Counted from the first letter of the stretch, positions 36,973-46,222 are shown. The stretch: 64,000 bases of DNA from Cellulomonas dongxiuzhuiae (GCF_018623035.1 NZ_CP076023.1:3844001-3908000); one strand, 5' to 3'. The notes: a model not told the origin generated them from the sequence alone. A program made the numbers and translations.

Positions 36973-39126
36973 GTGACCACTCCCGCACGGCACGGACGCA
37001 TCCGCAGGCTCTGGGCACCGGTCGTCGTCGCACTCGTCGCACTGGTCGGCGGGCTCCTACCGGCGGTGGGGGCGCAGGGCGCGGCCGGGTGCCGCGTCGA
37101 GTACACGGTGCCGTCGCAGTGGCCCGGTGGCTTCACGGCCGACGTGACGGTGACCAACCTGGGCGACGCCCTCGACGGCTGGCGGCTGGCGTGGACGTTC
37201 CCGTCGGGGCAGCGCGTCACGCAGTCCTGGAACGCCACGACCAGCACGTCCGGCGGGCAGGTGGTCGCGACGAACGCGGCGTACAACGCCCGCGTGGCGA
37301 GCGGCGGCTCGGTCTCGTTCGGCTTCCTCGGCTCCTGGACCGGCAGCAACGCGGCCCCGACGACGTTCACGCTCGACGGCGTGACGTGCACGGGGCAGGT
37401 CGGTGGCTCGCCGTCGGCGACCCCGTCCCCCACCGCGTCGCCGACGCCGGTCGTCACACCGTCGCCCACGCCCGACGTCACGACGTCGCCCGGGCCCACC
37501 CCGTCGACGTCACCGCGCCCGACCCCGTCCTCGGAGCCGGCCGACGCCATGGCGACCGTCGCCGCCATGCAGCCCGGCTGGAACCTCGGCAACACGCTCG
37601 ACGCCATCCCGGACGAGACCGCCTGGGGCAACCCGCTGACCACCCGCGAGCTGCTGCACCACGTCCGCTCCGAGGGCTACAACAGCATCCGCATCCCCGT
37701 GACGTGGACGGACCACGTCGGCCCGGCCCCCGACCACACGATCGACCCGGTCTGGCTCGCGCGGGTCGAGCAGGTCGTCGACTGGTCCCTCGACGAGGGC
37801 TTCTACGTGATGCTCAACCTGCACCACGACTCCTGGCAGTGGGCCGACGACTACCCGACCGACCGCGAGGCGGTCCTCACCCGGTACCGCGCGCTGTGGG
37901 ACCAGATCGCCGTCACGTTCCGCGACCGCTCCTCGCGGCTCGTCCTCGAGAGCCTGAACGAGCCGCAGTTCGCGGGCGCCACGGACGAGCAGGGCGACGT
38001 CCTCGTGCAGGAGCTCAACACCGACTTCGTCGAGCGCGTGCGCGCCACGGGCGGCGGCAACGCGACACGCCTGCTCATCCTGCCGACGCTGCACACCAGC
38101 AGCGAGCAGCCCCGCCTCGACGCGCTCGCCGAGACGATCGAGCAGCTCGACGACCCGAACCTCGCCGCCACCGTGCACTTCTACGGGTGGTGGCCGTTCA
38201 GCGTGAACATCGCCGGCGGCACCCGGTACAGCACCGAGGTCGAGCAGGACCTGATCGGCTCGTTCGACCGCGTGACGGACACGTTCGTCGAGCGCGGCGT
38301 GCCCGTCGTGATCGGCGAGTGGGCGCTGCTGGCCTGGGACCACACCCGGCCCGGGATCATCCAGCGCGGCGAGTTCCTCAAGTACCTCGAGGCCGTCGGG
38401 TACCACGCCCGCACCCGCGGACTGACGACGATGGTCTGGGACGCCGGGCAGTTCCTCGACCGCAACGCGCTGACCTGGCGCGACGAGGGCGTGCACGACA
38501 TGATGCGCGCGAGCTGGACGGAGCGCTCCGGCACCGCGTCGTCGGACCGGGTGTACCTGCCGGGCAGCGGCTCGATCACCGCGAGGTCGCTCACCCTGAA
38601 CCCCAACGGCACCACGTTCCGGGGGTTGTGGCACGACGGCACGGAGCTGGTGCGGGGCACGGACTACACCGTCGACGGCGACCGGCTGACCCTGACGGGG
38701 TCCGCGTTGACCCGGCTGGCGGGCGAGCGCGGGTACGGCGTCGCGACGACGGTCGAAGCGCGCTTCTCCCAGGGCGTGCCGTGGGCGATCGACGTCATCG
38801 CCGCGGACGTCCCGGTCCTCGGCGCCGCGACCGGCACCACCACGTCCTTCGCCATCCCCGCACAGCTCCGGGGCGACCAGCTGGCGACCATGGAGGCACG
38901 CTACGACGACGGCTCGAACGCGGGCCCGCCGTCGTGGACGTCGTACAAGGAGTTCTGGAGCAGCTTCCGGCCCGACCCCGCGACGGGGACGATCCTGCTC
39001 ACGCCGGAGTTCTTCGCCGAGGTGGCCGACGGGCGCGTCACGCTCACCTTCCACTTCTGGAGCGGTGAGCAGGTCACCTACACGATCACCCGCACCGGCA
39101 CGACGGTCGTCGGCGTCCCGGAGTGA
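36973..39126 (+). CDS. Secreted GH5 (subfamily 4-like) endoglucanase: CBM2-GH5-X2-CBM46 type
   Basis: A 717-residue extracellular glucanase. Signal peptide 1-38, CBM2 about 39-140 (CRVEYTVPSQWPGGFTADVTV), Ser/Thr/Pro linker about 145-192, GH5 about 195-525 with GWNLGNTLDA, acid/base E330 (LESLNEPQFAG) and nucleophile E449 (VVIGEWALL). The C-terminal two modules are an X2/Ig-like domain (about 535-620) and a terminal beta-domain resembling CBM46 (about 625-710). The order agrees with multi-modular GH5_4 enzymes that act on cellulose, beta-glucan or xyloglucan. The GTG at 36973 follows GAGGAG. The subfamily is inferred from motifs. Confidence 0.9.
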   Translation: MTTPARHGRIRRLWAPVVVALVALVGGLLPAVGAQGAAGCRVEYTVPSQWPGGFTADVTVTNLGDALDGWRLAWTFPSGQRVTQSWNATTSTSGGQVVATNAAYNARVASGGSVSFGFLGSWTGSNAAPTTFTLDGVTCTGQVGGSPSATPSPTASPTPVVTPSPTPDVTTSPGPTPSTSPRPTPSSEPADAMATVAAMQPGWNLGNTLDAIPDETAWGNPLTTRELLHHVRSEGYNSIRIPVTWTDHVGPAPDHTIDPVWLARVEQVVDWSLDEGFYVMLNLHHDSWQWADDYPTDREAVLTRYRALWDQIAVTFRDRSSRLVLESLNEPQFAGATDEQGDVLVQELNTDFVERVRATGGGNATRLLILPTLHTSSEQPRLDALAETIEQLDDPNLAATVHFYGWWPFSVNIAGGTRYSTEVEQDLIGSFDRVTDTFVERGVPVVIGEWALLAWDHTRPGIIQRGEFLKYLEAVGYHARTRGLTTMVWDAGQFLDRNALTWRDEGVHDMMRASWTERSGTASSDRVYLPGSGSITARSLTLNPNGTTFRGLWHDGTELVRGTDYTVDGDRLTLTGSALTRLAGERGYGVATTVEARFSQGVPWAIDVIAADVPVLGAATGTTTSFAIPAQLRGDQLATMEARYDDGSNAGPPSWTSYKEFWSSFRPDPATGTILLTPEFFAEVADGRVTLTFHFWSGEQVTYTITRTGTTVVGVPE

Positions 39127-39147
39127 CGCGGTGCCGGACCAGACCGC

Positions 39148-40437
39148 TCACGGGACGGCGGTCGGTCCCGCGAGCGTCGGGCGGGCGACGTCGACGCACG
39201 ACATCGCCACCGTGTCCCCGCCCGCGAGCGCCGTGACCCGAGCGGCCGCCTCCGAGAGCCGCTGCTCGGGGAGCCGCCCGCTCCGGACCGCCTCGACGAG
39301 CGCGTCACGCATCCGCACGGCCTGGCGCCCGTCCGTCGTCAGGACGGCGTCCGCGCCCGCCGCGACCGCCTCGACGGCGGCTGCCGGGAAGTCCCACCGC
39401 AGGTTCACCGCGCCCATCCCGACGGAGTCGGTGATCGCGACCCCCTCGAAGCCCATGTCACGCAGCAGCGCGTAGGCGCGCGGGCTCAGCGACGCGGGCC
39501 GGTCGGGGTCGAGGGCCGCGTACTGCAGGTGGTTGAGCATGATCACCGGCGCACCGGCGTCGATCGCGCGCTGGAAGGGCAGCAGGTCCGTCGCCATCAG
39601 CTCGTCGAGCCCGGCGGTCACGAGCGAGGACGTCGCGTGCGAGTCGACGGTCGAGCGCCCGTGCCCCGGGAAGTGCTTCATCGTGGGCCGGACGCCCGCG
39701 TCGGTGAGGCCCTGGGCGTACGCGAGCCCGTAGTCGGCGGCCGTGGCGGGGTCGGCGCTGAACGACCGGTCGCCGATGACTCCCCCGGCCGGGCCGTCGT
39801 CGAGGTCGAGGACGGGCGCGAGGTCGAGGTCGACGCCGACCGACGCGAGCGCCGCGCCCGTGGCGGCGGCACGCTGGCGCACCACCTCGGGGGTCTCACG
39901 CTCCGCCATCCGCCGCGGCGACGGCCCCGCGCCGACGACGCCGCGCATGAGCGCGACCCGGCCCGACTCCTCGTCGGTCGACACGAGCAGGGGCCGGCCC
40001 GCGGCGGCGCGCAGCCCTGCCGACAGCGTCGCCACCTGCTGCGCGGTCCCGACGTTCGACTCGGACAGGAACACGCCGCCGACGCCGAGCGCGACGACCT
40101 CTCGCGCGAGCGGCTCCGTGGCGGTGCGCACATCCGGCAGTCCGACGACGAGCGTCGCCGCGGCGCGCTGCTCCAGCGGCGCGGGGACGCACGTGGGCGA
40201 GGGCGTCGGGGTCGGCGTCGGGGTACGGGCTGCCGCCCGCATCGTCGGACGCGCGACGCCCTCGTCCTGCGTGTCGTCGAGAGCGACCGAGGTGAGGGCG
40301 CCCGCACCGAGGCAGACGACCGCGAGACCGGCGAGCGCCACGCCACGGGCGCGCGACGCGCGCGGTGAGCGGCGCGCGTGTCGCGGCGCGGCGTCGCCGG
40401 CACCCTCGGAGGGTGCGGCGGGCGGTGGGGGCGTCAC
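39148..40437 (-). CDS. Exported GH3 beta-N-acetylglucosaminidase (NagZ-like)
   Basis: A 429-residue enzyme. A transmembrane or signal segment (about 32-55) precedes a Thr-Pro linker and the GH3 barrel. The motif KHFPGHGRSTVDSH has the Asp-His dyad specific to beta-N-acetylglucosaminidases of family GH3, and the nucleophile Asp is in VAITDSVGMGAV. Role in peptidoglycan recycling or chitin-derived sugars is expected. Unlike the classical cytoplasmic NagZ it is exported. The GTG at 40437 has a weak ribosome site. Convergent with the GH5 gene (21-base gap). Confidence 0.88.
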   Translation of the reverse strand: MTPPPPAAPSEGAGDAAPRHARRSPRASRARGVALAGLAVVCLGAGALTSVALDDTQDEGVARPTMRAAARTPTPTPTPSPTCVPAPLEQRAAATLVVGLPDVRTATEPLAREVVALGVGGVFLSESNVGTAQQVATLSAGLRAAAGRPLLVSTDEESGRVALMRGVVGAGPSPRRMAERETPEVVRQRAAATGAALASVGVDLDLAPVLDLDDGPAGGVIGDRSFSADPATAADYGLAYAQGLTDAGVRPTMKHFPGHGRSTVDSHATSSLVTAGLDELMATDLLPFQRAIDAGAPVIMLNHLQYAALDPDRPASLSPRAYALLRDMGFEGVAITDSVGMGAVNLRWDFPAAAVEAVAAGADAVLTTDGRQAVRMRDALVEAVRSGRLPEQRLSEAAARVTALAGGDTVAMSCVDVARPTLAGPTAVP

Positions 40438-40547
40438 CTCGGCAGGCTATGTCGGGCCGCGGGCGACGGCCTCCCGAGTCGTCGCTGGGGCGCCCGGACG
40501 TGAGCGGCGACACCCGAGGAGGTGACGTCGGTGAGCTCGCGCGGGCG

Positions 40548-40837
40548 TCAGCCCGCGGTGCCGCGGGTGCGGACCCGTCCCCGCGGGGGTCGCTCCGCGC
40601 GGGACGTCCGGCTCTCCGGGGGCGCCCGGTCCGCGGCGCGGTGCGGCAGCGCGGACGTCACCGCGCCACCCACCAGCAGGACGCCGGCGGCGATGCCGGT
40701 CGTGATGCGGCTCGCCTGGACGAGCGCCTGCTCGGCCTCGGTGTCGGCGTCGGCGCTCGCTGGGTCGGCCCCGAGCGCAGGGATCCCGGCACCGGCCGAG
40801 TCGTGGAGGCGAGGACCAGCGAGTAGATGGCGTTCAC
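40548..40837 (-). pseudogene. Frameshifted short membrane-protein ORF coupled to the MFS gene
   Basis: A GTG at 40837 overlaps the MFS stop (GTGA) and starts VNAIYSLVLAS, then the frame becomes meaningless. The next frame holds a natural-looking continuation: ALGADPASADADTEAEQALVQ, then a helix ASRITTGIAAGVLLVGGAVTSALPH and a basic tail ending at 40548. A one-base shift near 40800-40805 would restore one reading frame of about 95 residues. Either a decayed gene or an assembly error. The C-terminal helix is like the end of MFS transporters. Confidence 0.4.
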
Positions 40838-42123
40838 GCGGTGTCGGGAGAATCCAGCACACCGTCGGGAGTCGCGACCGCGGTCGCACGACGTCCCGCG
40901 CGCAGGCCGAACCCGGCGCAGATCCCGAGCACGCCTGCCGCAGCGGCGGGCCAGAAGACGTGCGGGAGCGACCCCGCGAGAGCGCCGCCGGCCGCCGCTC
41001 CCCCGGAGACGCCGAGCACCAGCGCCGTGGCCGGCAGCGCCATCGTCGACGCGACGAGCCCCGGCGGCGCCACCTGCTCGGCGCGCGCGTAGCCGCTGAC
41101 GAGCAGCGTCCCGGCACCGACCCCGAGGACGACCGCCCACGCGGCCGCGCCCCAGGGGCCGGGCAGCGCGGCGAGCCCCAGCGCGCCGACGAGAACCGCC
41201 ACACCGCCGGCGACCACGCGCGCGGCGATGCTCCCGCGACGGACCCGCCGGGACAGGGCGAGGCTCGCGATCCCGCTGCCGACCCCGGCGCAGGCGTACA
41301 CCAGGCCGGTGAGCTCCTCGGTGCCGCGCGTGGCGTTCACGGCCGTGAGCCCGGTCTGCGTCGCGCCGAACGCGACGCCGACCGCGAGGCACGCGAGCAT
41401 CGGCGCCAGGAGCGGGCGCAGGTCGAGCCGCGCGACGGCCTGCGCCGTCCCGACGGCCGTGCGGGTGCGCCGCGGCCAGGCGGCGCGGTCCGTCCACAGG
41501 TACGCGGCGAAGGCGCCCTGCCCCACGACGGCAAGGCCGACGAGGACCCACAGCGCCGGCACCGGGCCGAGCAGCGCCACCAGCAGCCCGGCGGCCACGG
41601 GCCCGACGACGAACCCGAGCTCGTCGGCGGCCACCTCGTAGCCCAGTGCGCGGCGGACCAGGTCCGGCCCACCGCTGCGCCGGGCCAGGTGCGACCAGCG
41701 GGAGCGGGCGATCGACCCGACCTGCGGGTTCGCCGCCCCGACGACCGCAGCGCACAGCAGCAGGAGCCACGGCGCGGCGTCCTGCGTGGTCGCCATGAGG
41801 ACCGCCAGCAGGCCGGTGACCTGCACGGCGGTCGCCGCGGTGACGACGGGCAGCGGCCCCCAGCGGTCGACGCCGCGCCCCACGAGCGGGGCGCCGACGG
41901 CGGTGCCGATGCCGACGGCCGCCACCGTGGCGCCGCCGAGCGCGACGCCGAGGCCGGACGAGGCCACGAACATCAGCAGGCCCAGCTGGATCATCGAGGA
42001 CGGGATGCGCCCGGCCAGGGCGGTGACGAGGAAGGGCAGGCCGCCGGCGGCAGGCAACGAGAGGCGGGCCGCGGGGGCGCCGCTGGGCGCGTGCGCGCGC
42101 GAGGGCGCGAACTGGTACGTCAA
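40834..42123 (-). CDS. MFS transporter
   Basis: A 429-residue major facilitator superfamily permease with about 12 hydrophobic segments. The N-terminal helix cluster includes VDRWGPLPVVTAATAVQV; this GRGVDRWG loop is the family motif between TM2 and TM3. A long basic loop follows the sixth helix (RTDRAAWPRRTRTAVGT). Probably a drug or sugar efflux carrier. The start TTG at 42123 has CCGGAG eight bases upstream; the longer upstream reading is low-complexity. Downstream gene is a broken ORF coupled by GTGA. Confidence 0.85.
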   Translation of the reverse strand: MTYQFAPSRAHAPSGAPAARLSLPAAGGLPFLVTALAGRIPSSMIQLGLLMFVASSGLGVALGGATVAAVGIGTAVGAPLVGRGVDRWGPLPVVTAATAVQVTGLLAVLMATTQDAAPWLLLLCAAVVGAANPQVGSIARSRWSHLARRSGGPDLVRRALGYEVAADELGFVVGPVAAGLLVALLGPVPALWVLVGLAVVGQGAFAAYLWTDRAAWPRRTRTAVGTAQAVARLDLRPLLAPMLACLAVGVAFGATQTGLTAVNATRGTEELTGLVYACAGVGSGIASLALSRRVRRGSIAARVVAGGVAVLVGALGLAALPGPWGAAAWAVVLGVGAGTLLVSGYARAEQVAPPGLVASTMALPATALVLGVSGGAAAGGALAGSLPHVFWPAAAAGVLGICAGFGLRAGRRATAVATPDGVLDSPDTA

Positions 42124-42252
42124 GGTGGGTGCTCCGGGGGTGCGTCGAGGACCCGTGCGCCCCACCCCACACACGGAAGACTGCCCCTGAGCTGATACCA
42201 GGGTACGACGGCTCCGGGACTGCGTCCCGGGGGCACGTCGTGAGCGGCCAGC

Positions 42253-42287
42253 CGGTGCACCGGCGGGAGGACCCCGCCGGTGCACCG
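42253..42287 (-). terminator. Terminator after multidomain GH10
   Basis: 15-bp perfect stem (42253-42267 with 42273-42287), five-base loop, eight bases downstream of the minus-strand xylanase stop. Confidence 0.85.
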
Positions 42288-42294
42288 CTCTGCC

Positions 42295-44682
42295 TCAGCC
42301 GCAGGAGGCGCCCGCGTGGCCGGCCTGGTAGCTCGTCAGCGCCGGCTGCCAGCTGACCACCGTCGCACCCGTGACCCGCAGGTTCCCCGCGGCCACGCTC
42401 GCACCCGGCGCGGTCCAGGTCCGCTCGAACGACGCCCCCGGCATGAGCAGGCGGCCCGAGACCGACCACCAGGGCGTCGCCGCGGCGACGAGCACCGGCA
42501 CGCGCTCGTCGTTGCGGACGTGCACGGTGACGCGCGGGCGGCCGGCGACGCACTCGGCGGTGGCCGACACGGTCAGCGAGACCTCCCGCGGCGTGCCCGG
42601 CAGCACGCTCGGTGTGACCGGCACCGACACCGCGGACGGCTCGGAGTCGCCCGCCGCGTTCGTCGCGACCACCGTGAACGTGTACGCCCGGCCGTTCGTC
42701 AGGCCCGTGACCTGGCAGGACGCGCCGTCTGTCGTGCACGTCGCGCCGCCCGGTGCGGCGGTGACGGTCGACACCGTGACGGGGCTGCCGCCGTCGTCGG
42801 CCGGGGGCGTCCAGGACACCGTCGCGGAGCCGTGCCCGGCGACCGCGGAGACGGCCGTCGGCGCCGCGGGGGCGCTCGCCGGCGGGACGACCGCGGCCGG
42901 CCACGTCACCAGGACCTCGTCACCGGCGTCGGAGACCTTCTCGACCTTGATCGTGTTGACCGAGAACGCGTTGCCGCCCCCGCCCCCGCGGATGCCGATG
43001 TTGCCGATGAGGCCATCGGCGGGCTGGTCGCCGTCGAGCGTGATCTGCGTGACCAGGTCGTAGCTGCCCATGTTGACCATGCCGCTGTTGAAGTACGCGG
43101 GGATGTGCGTGGCGACCTCGCCGGCGGCGTACGGGTGGGCGTTGACCGCGGCCCCGTCGGCGCTGGTGTAGCCGCCGTTGGTGTTGTCCCTGACCCAGCG
43201 GACGCGGATCGCCGTCGTGCCCTTGGCGGTGTAGTTCACGGTCACGCGGTAGGTCGCGCCCGGCTCGGGGCGGAAGGCCACCTCGCCGTCGTCGGTCGTG
43301 GACCACGGCCACGCCTCGGCGTCGTCGCCCAGGACGATGTTGGCGCCGCTCCAGGAGTCGCCGGCCGACGTGTCGAACACGTGCACGCCGGGCACGGGCG
43401 GACGCTCCTCGCCGCCGGAGGTGTCGATGTACTCGTGCGTCGCGAGGAACTGCTCCGGGTACAGGATGCCGAGCAGCGCGAGCTTGGCGTGGCCGTCGTA
43501 GTCGTAGGGCATGGCGAACTCGCCGCCCTTCCAGCCGGTGGCGACGTCCCGCACGCCCGCGAGCTTCACGGCGGTGACGACGTGGGGGTTGCTCGTCGTG
43601 TTGGCGGGGCCTGCGGCGTAGTCGCGGTAGACCGAGAACAGCTCGGCGTACTTCATGCCCTGGTTGTTCTCGTTCTCGGGCGTCAGCTCGCCCGGCGGCA
43701 GGGCGATGTCCATCTCGGTCACGTTGACCTCGACGTTGCCGAGGGTCGCGAAGAGACGGATGTTCTCCTCGACGGCCGTCACGTCGGTGGCCAGGTTGTA
43801 GTGGCCCTGCATGCCGATGACCTCGATGAGCGGCTTGCCACCCGGGCGCAGGTCGGCGTGGCGCGCGTTGATGTCCTTGACCATCTCGTAGACGACGCGC
43901 GCCTTGGCCGGGGAGTCCAGGCCGAAGTCGTTGTACACGAGCTTGACGTCCCAGCCGTTGGCGTCGACGACCTCGGCCGCCTTGAGGAACGCGAGCTCGA
44001 CCCAGTCGGCGCCCAGCGCCTGGTACCAGCCCTCGCCCTTGGCCAGCGAGCCGCGCCAGTCGGCCGGGTTCGCGGTGCCGACGGCCTCGTTCACGACGTC
44101 GATCGCGACCAGGCGCTCACCGAAGTGCCCGAGGACGGCCTCGATGTGGGTGTTGAGGTTCTCCAGGGCCACGGCGCTGTCGAACGTGCCGGGCTGGTCG
44201 AACCGGGCGGGGGGCGCGTCCCACATCCACGTCGGCGTCTGGGAGTGCCACGCCAGGGTGTGCCCGTACATGGCGAGGTCGGGGTTGCGGGTCGTGTACC
44301 GCGCGAACGCCGCCTCGGCCGGGTCGAAGGTGAAGACGCCCTTGTCCCGCTGCGTGCTCTCGGGCTTCATCTCGTTGCCCGGCGTGTAGGAGGCGTAGTT
44401 GTAGACCAGGCCGTCGACCTCGCCGGCACCGAAGATGCCGAACGAGAAGTGGTCCTCGTAGACGTCCTTCATCGCCGGGTAGTGCTCGAACGTCTGCCCG
44501 CTGGGCGGGAGCGCGGGCTCGGCGGCCGCGGCCGCCGGGTGGGCGGGTCCGAGCGCGGCGAGGCAGAGCAGTCCCGCGAGCGCCGTGGCGAGTGCGGGCC
44601 GCGTCACCCCCCTCGCCCTGCGGGCGCCGCGGAACGGGGCCACCCTTCCGTTCGCGCTGACGTCCGGTCGCGAAGCCGACAT
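42295..44682 (-). CDS. Multidomain secreted GH10 xylanase
   Basis: A 795-residue extracellular enzyme. Signal region to about 54 (long basic N-terminus then LATALAGLLCLAALG). GH10 spans about 65-415 with NEMKPEST, LAWHSQTPTWMW, acid/base E199 (IDVVNEAVG) and nucleophile E323 (NVTEMDIAL). A jelly-roll binding-like module (about 430-580, WSGANIVLGDD) follows, then an FN3 domain (602-692) and a C-terminal Ig-like module with Cys pair (700-795, REVSLTVSATAEC ... AGASCG) common in actinobacterial glycosidases. There is no CBM2. The ATG at 44682 follows GGAGGGA. The first binding module does not match a family I know with confidence. Confidence 0.9.
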   Translation of the reverse strand: MSASRPDVSANGRVAPFRGARRARGVTRPALATALAGLLCLAALGPAHPAAAAAEPALPPSGQTFEHYPAMKDVYEDHFSFGIFGAGEVDGLVYNYASYTPGNEMKPESTQRDKGVFTFDPAEAAFARYTTRNPDLAMYGHTLAWHSQTPTWMWDAPPARFDQPGTFDSAVALENLNTHIEAVLGHFGERLVAIDVVNEAVGTANPADWRGSLAKGEGWYQALGADWVELAFLKAAEVVDANGWDVKLVYNDFGLDSPAKARVVYEMVKDINARHADLRPGGKPLIEVIGMQGHYNLATDVTAVEENIRLFATLGNVEVNVTEMDIALPPGELTPENENNQGMKYAELFSVYRDYAAGPANTTSNPHVVTAVKLAGVRDVATGWKGGEFAMPYDYDGHAKLALLGILYPEQFLATHEYIDTSGGEERPPVPGVHVFDTSAGDSWSGANIVLGDDAEAWPWSTTDDGEVAFRPEPGATYRVTVNYTAKGTTAIRVRWVRDNTNGGYTSADGAAVNAHPYAAGEVATHIPAYFNSGMVNMGSYDLVTQITLDGDQPADGLIGNIGIRGGGGGNAFSVNTIKVEKVSDAGDEVLVTWPAAVVPPASAPAAPTAVSAVAGHGSATVSWTPPADDGGSPVTVSTVTAAPGGATCTTDGASCQVTGLTNGRAYTFTVVATNAAGDSEPSAVSVPVTPSVLPGTPREVSLTVSATAECVAGRPRVTVHVRNDERVPVLVAAATPWWSVSGRLLMPGASFERTWTAPGASVAAGNLRVTGATVVSWQPALTSYQAGHAGASCG

Positions 44683-44701
44683 GGGGTCCCTCCAGGGGGC
44701 T

Positions 44702-44727
44702 CCCCCGGCGCGCCGTTGCGCCGGGGG
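44702..44727 (-). other. 10-bp hairpin in the 5' leader of the GH10 gene
   Basis: Perfect stem 44702-44711 with 44718-44727, six-base loop, located between the candidate operator and the ribosome site (which begins about 10 bases downstream). It may stabilise the mRNA or attenuate transcription. There is no uridine tract. Confidence 0.5.
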
Positions 44728-44740
44728 GTCGAGTTTGGCA

Positions 44741-44758
44741 AACGTTCTCTGCGAGAAC
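44741..44758. promoter_or_regulatory. Inverted repeat GTTCTC-TGC-GAGAAC with AACGTT core
   Basis: A perfect 6-bp inverted repeat (44744-44749 with 44753-44758) overlaps an AACGTT hexamer (44741-44746), about 60 bases upstream of the GH10 start. The minus strand reads GAACGTTT, the same 8-mer found upstream of the GH10 at 31923. Candidate LacI-family site. Confidence 0.45.
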
Positions 44759-44898
44759 TTGCTCGAACCTAGCCGGGTGGAGGCCGGGTGTGTCAAGGCG
44801 CGTGGACGACGAGACGGGGGTTCCGCAGCGCGGGACGTGAGGGCGGACGCCCTGCGGACCCCGCGCCGGTCACCACCGCCGCGAGGTCCGCCCCGGCC

Positions 44899-45297
44899 TC
44901 AGGCGTGGGCGATCGCCTCGATCTCGACGCGCAGGTCCGGCCGGACGAGGCGCTGGATCACGAGCAGCGTGTTCGCGGGGTAGTCACCCTCCGGGTACAG
45001 CGTCGGGAACAGCGCCTCCCGGGCGGCGTAGAACCGGGGGATGTCGTCCGCGGAGACCAGGTAGGTCGTGAACTTCATGACGCTGCCCAGGCCCAGGCCC
45101 TCCGACTCCAGGGCGACCCGCAGGTTCTCGAACGTCAGACGCACCTGTTCGGCGAGGTCCTCGGGGACGTCGCCGTCCGCCGTCATCCCGACCTGGCCGG
45201 CGATCGTCACGACGTCCCCCGCGCGGGCCACGTGCGAGTAGGCACCGAGCGGTGCGGGGAGCGTCGTCGGGTTGGTGCGCGTCACGGTCGTGCTCAT
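44899..45297 (-). CDS. RidA (YjgF/YER057c/UK114) family protein
   Basis: A 132-residue trimeric RidA-type enamine/imine deaminase. Motifs: LGAYSHVARAGDVVTIAGQVG, VPEDLAEQVRLTFENLRVALE, VMKFTTYLVSADDIPRFY and the ending YPANTLLVIQRLVRPDLRVEIEAIAHA. The catalytic Arg of active members would be R115 in LVIQRLVRPDLRVEIEA-type context. The ATG overlaps the FAH stop (ATGA). Last gene of the seven-gene cluster, consistent with a late step removing a reactive enamine or imine. Confidence 0.88.
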   Translation of the reverse strand: MSTTVTRTNPTTLPAPLGAYSHVARAGDVVTIAGQVGMTADGDVPEDLAEQVRLTFENLRVALESEGLGLGSVMKFTTYLVSADDIPRFYAAREALFPTLYPEGDYPANTLLVIQRLVRPDLRVEIEAIAHA

Positions 45298-46163
45298 CGG
45301 GTTCCTCCAGTGGTGGTGCGGCAGGTGTTGACGAGGGTGCCGATCCCCTCGATCTCCAGCTCCATGACGTCACCGTCGGCCAGCCGCACGGGCGGCGTGC
45401 GGAAGGCGCCGACGCCGAGCGGCGTCCCCGTCGCGATGAGGTCACCGGGCTGGAGCGTGAAGCTGCGGGACAGCACCGAGATGATCTCCGCGACCGAGAA
45501 GATCATCTGCTTCGTGCTCGAGTCCTGCATCGCGACCCCGTTCACCCGCGCCCGGACGGCGAGGTCCTGCGGGTCGGGGACCGAGGCGGCCGGGACGACG
45601 ACCGGCCCGACCGGGCAGAAGGTGTCGAGGCTCTTCGACCGGACCCACTGCTGCTCGACCTTCTGGATGTCGCGCGCCGTGACGTCATTGACGATCGTGT
45701 ACCCGAAGACGTGGTCGAGCGCCGTCTCCGGCGACACGTCACGGGCCGCCGCGCCGATGACGACCCCGAGCTCGACCTCCCAGTCGACGGCGTCGGTGAC
45801 GGTCGTGTCCCAGACGACGTCCGCACCGTGCCCGGCGAGGCTGGACGGGTGCTTGGCGAACACGACCGGTGCCGTCGGCGGCTCGACACCGAACTCGCGG
45901 CAGTGGTCGGCGTAGTTGAGGCCGATCGCCACGATCATGCCGGGCGCGGTGACCGCCGGTGCCAGGGGGGCGTCCGGGAAGCCGGGAGTCCCGCGGGTCG
46001 CCAGGGCGTGCTGGATGCGCGGGAGCCAGTCCGCGTCCGCGCGGACGAGCGCGTCCAGCGTCCGCGGGGCGCCCGGCAGGGCGTCGGGCACGTCGACCCA
46101 GCGGGAGGCGTCGGCGGCGAAGAGGGTCGGCCCCGCTGCGGTGGCGAGGTGTCCGAGCTGCAT
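45294..46163 (-). CDS. Fumarylacetoacetate hydrolase-family protein
   Basis: A 289-residue enzyme of the FAH superfamily. Metal site: VDWEVELGVVIG (Glu) after VFAKHPSSLAGHGADVVWD, then GYTIVNDVTARDIQ, and the C-terminal signature LQPGDLIATGTPLGVGAF. These enzymes hydrolyse or decarboxylate acylpyruvates and related ring-opened carboxylic acids. The ATG at 46163 follows CCAAGGAG. It lies between the ABC transporter genes and ridA and is likely one of two catabolic enzymes in the cluster. Confidence 0.88.
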   Translation of the reverse strand: MQLGHLATAAGPTLFAADASRWVDVPDALPGAPRTLDALVRADADWLPRIQHALATRGTPGFPDAPLAPAVTAPGMIVAIGLNYADHCREFGVEPPTAPVVFAKHPSSLAGHGADVVWDTTVTDAVDWEVELGVVIGAAARDVSPETALDHVFGYTIVNDVTARDIQKVEQQWVRSKSLDTFCPVGPVVVPAASVPDPQDLAVRARVNGVAMQDSSTKQMIFSVAEIISVLSRSFTLQPGDLIATGTPLGVGAFRTPPVRLADGDVMELEIEGIGTLVNTCRTTTGGTR

Positions 46164-46222
46164 GGAGGTGCTCCTTGGTGTGTCGGTGGCGAAGTCGGTG
46201 TCGTGCCGGCGCCGAGCCGGCC

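Noticed and set aside
40522-42195. A 557-codon plus-strand frame opposite the MFS gene
   Set aside because: Composition dominated by Arg, Gly, Ala, Asp with no domain; MFS motifs are clear on the minus strand.
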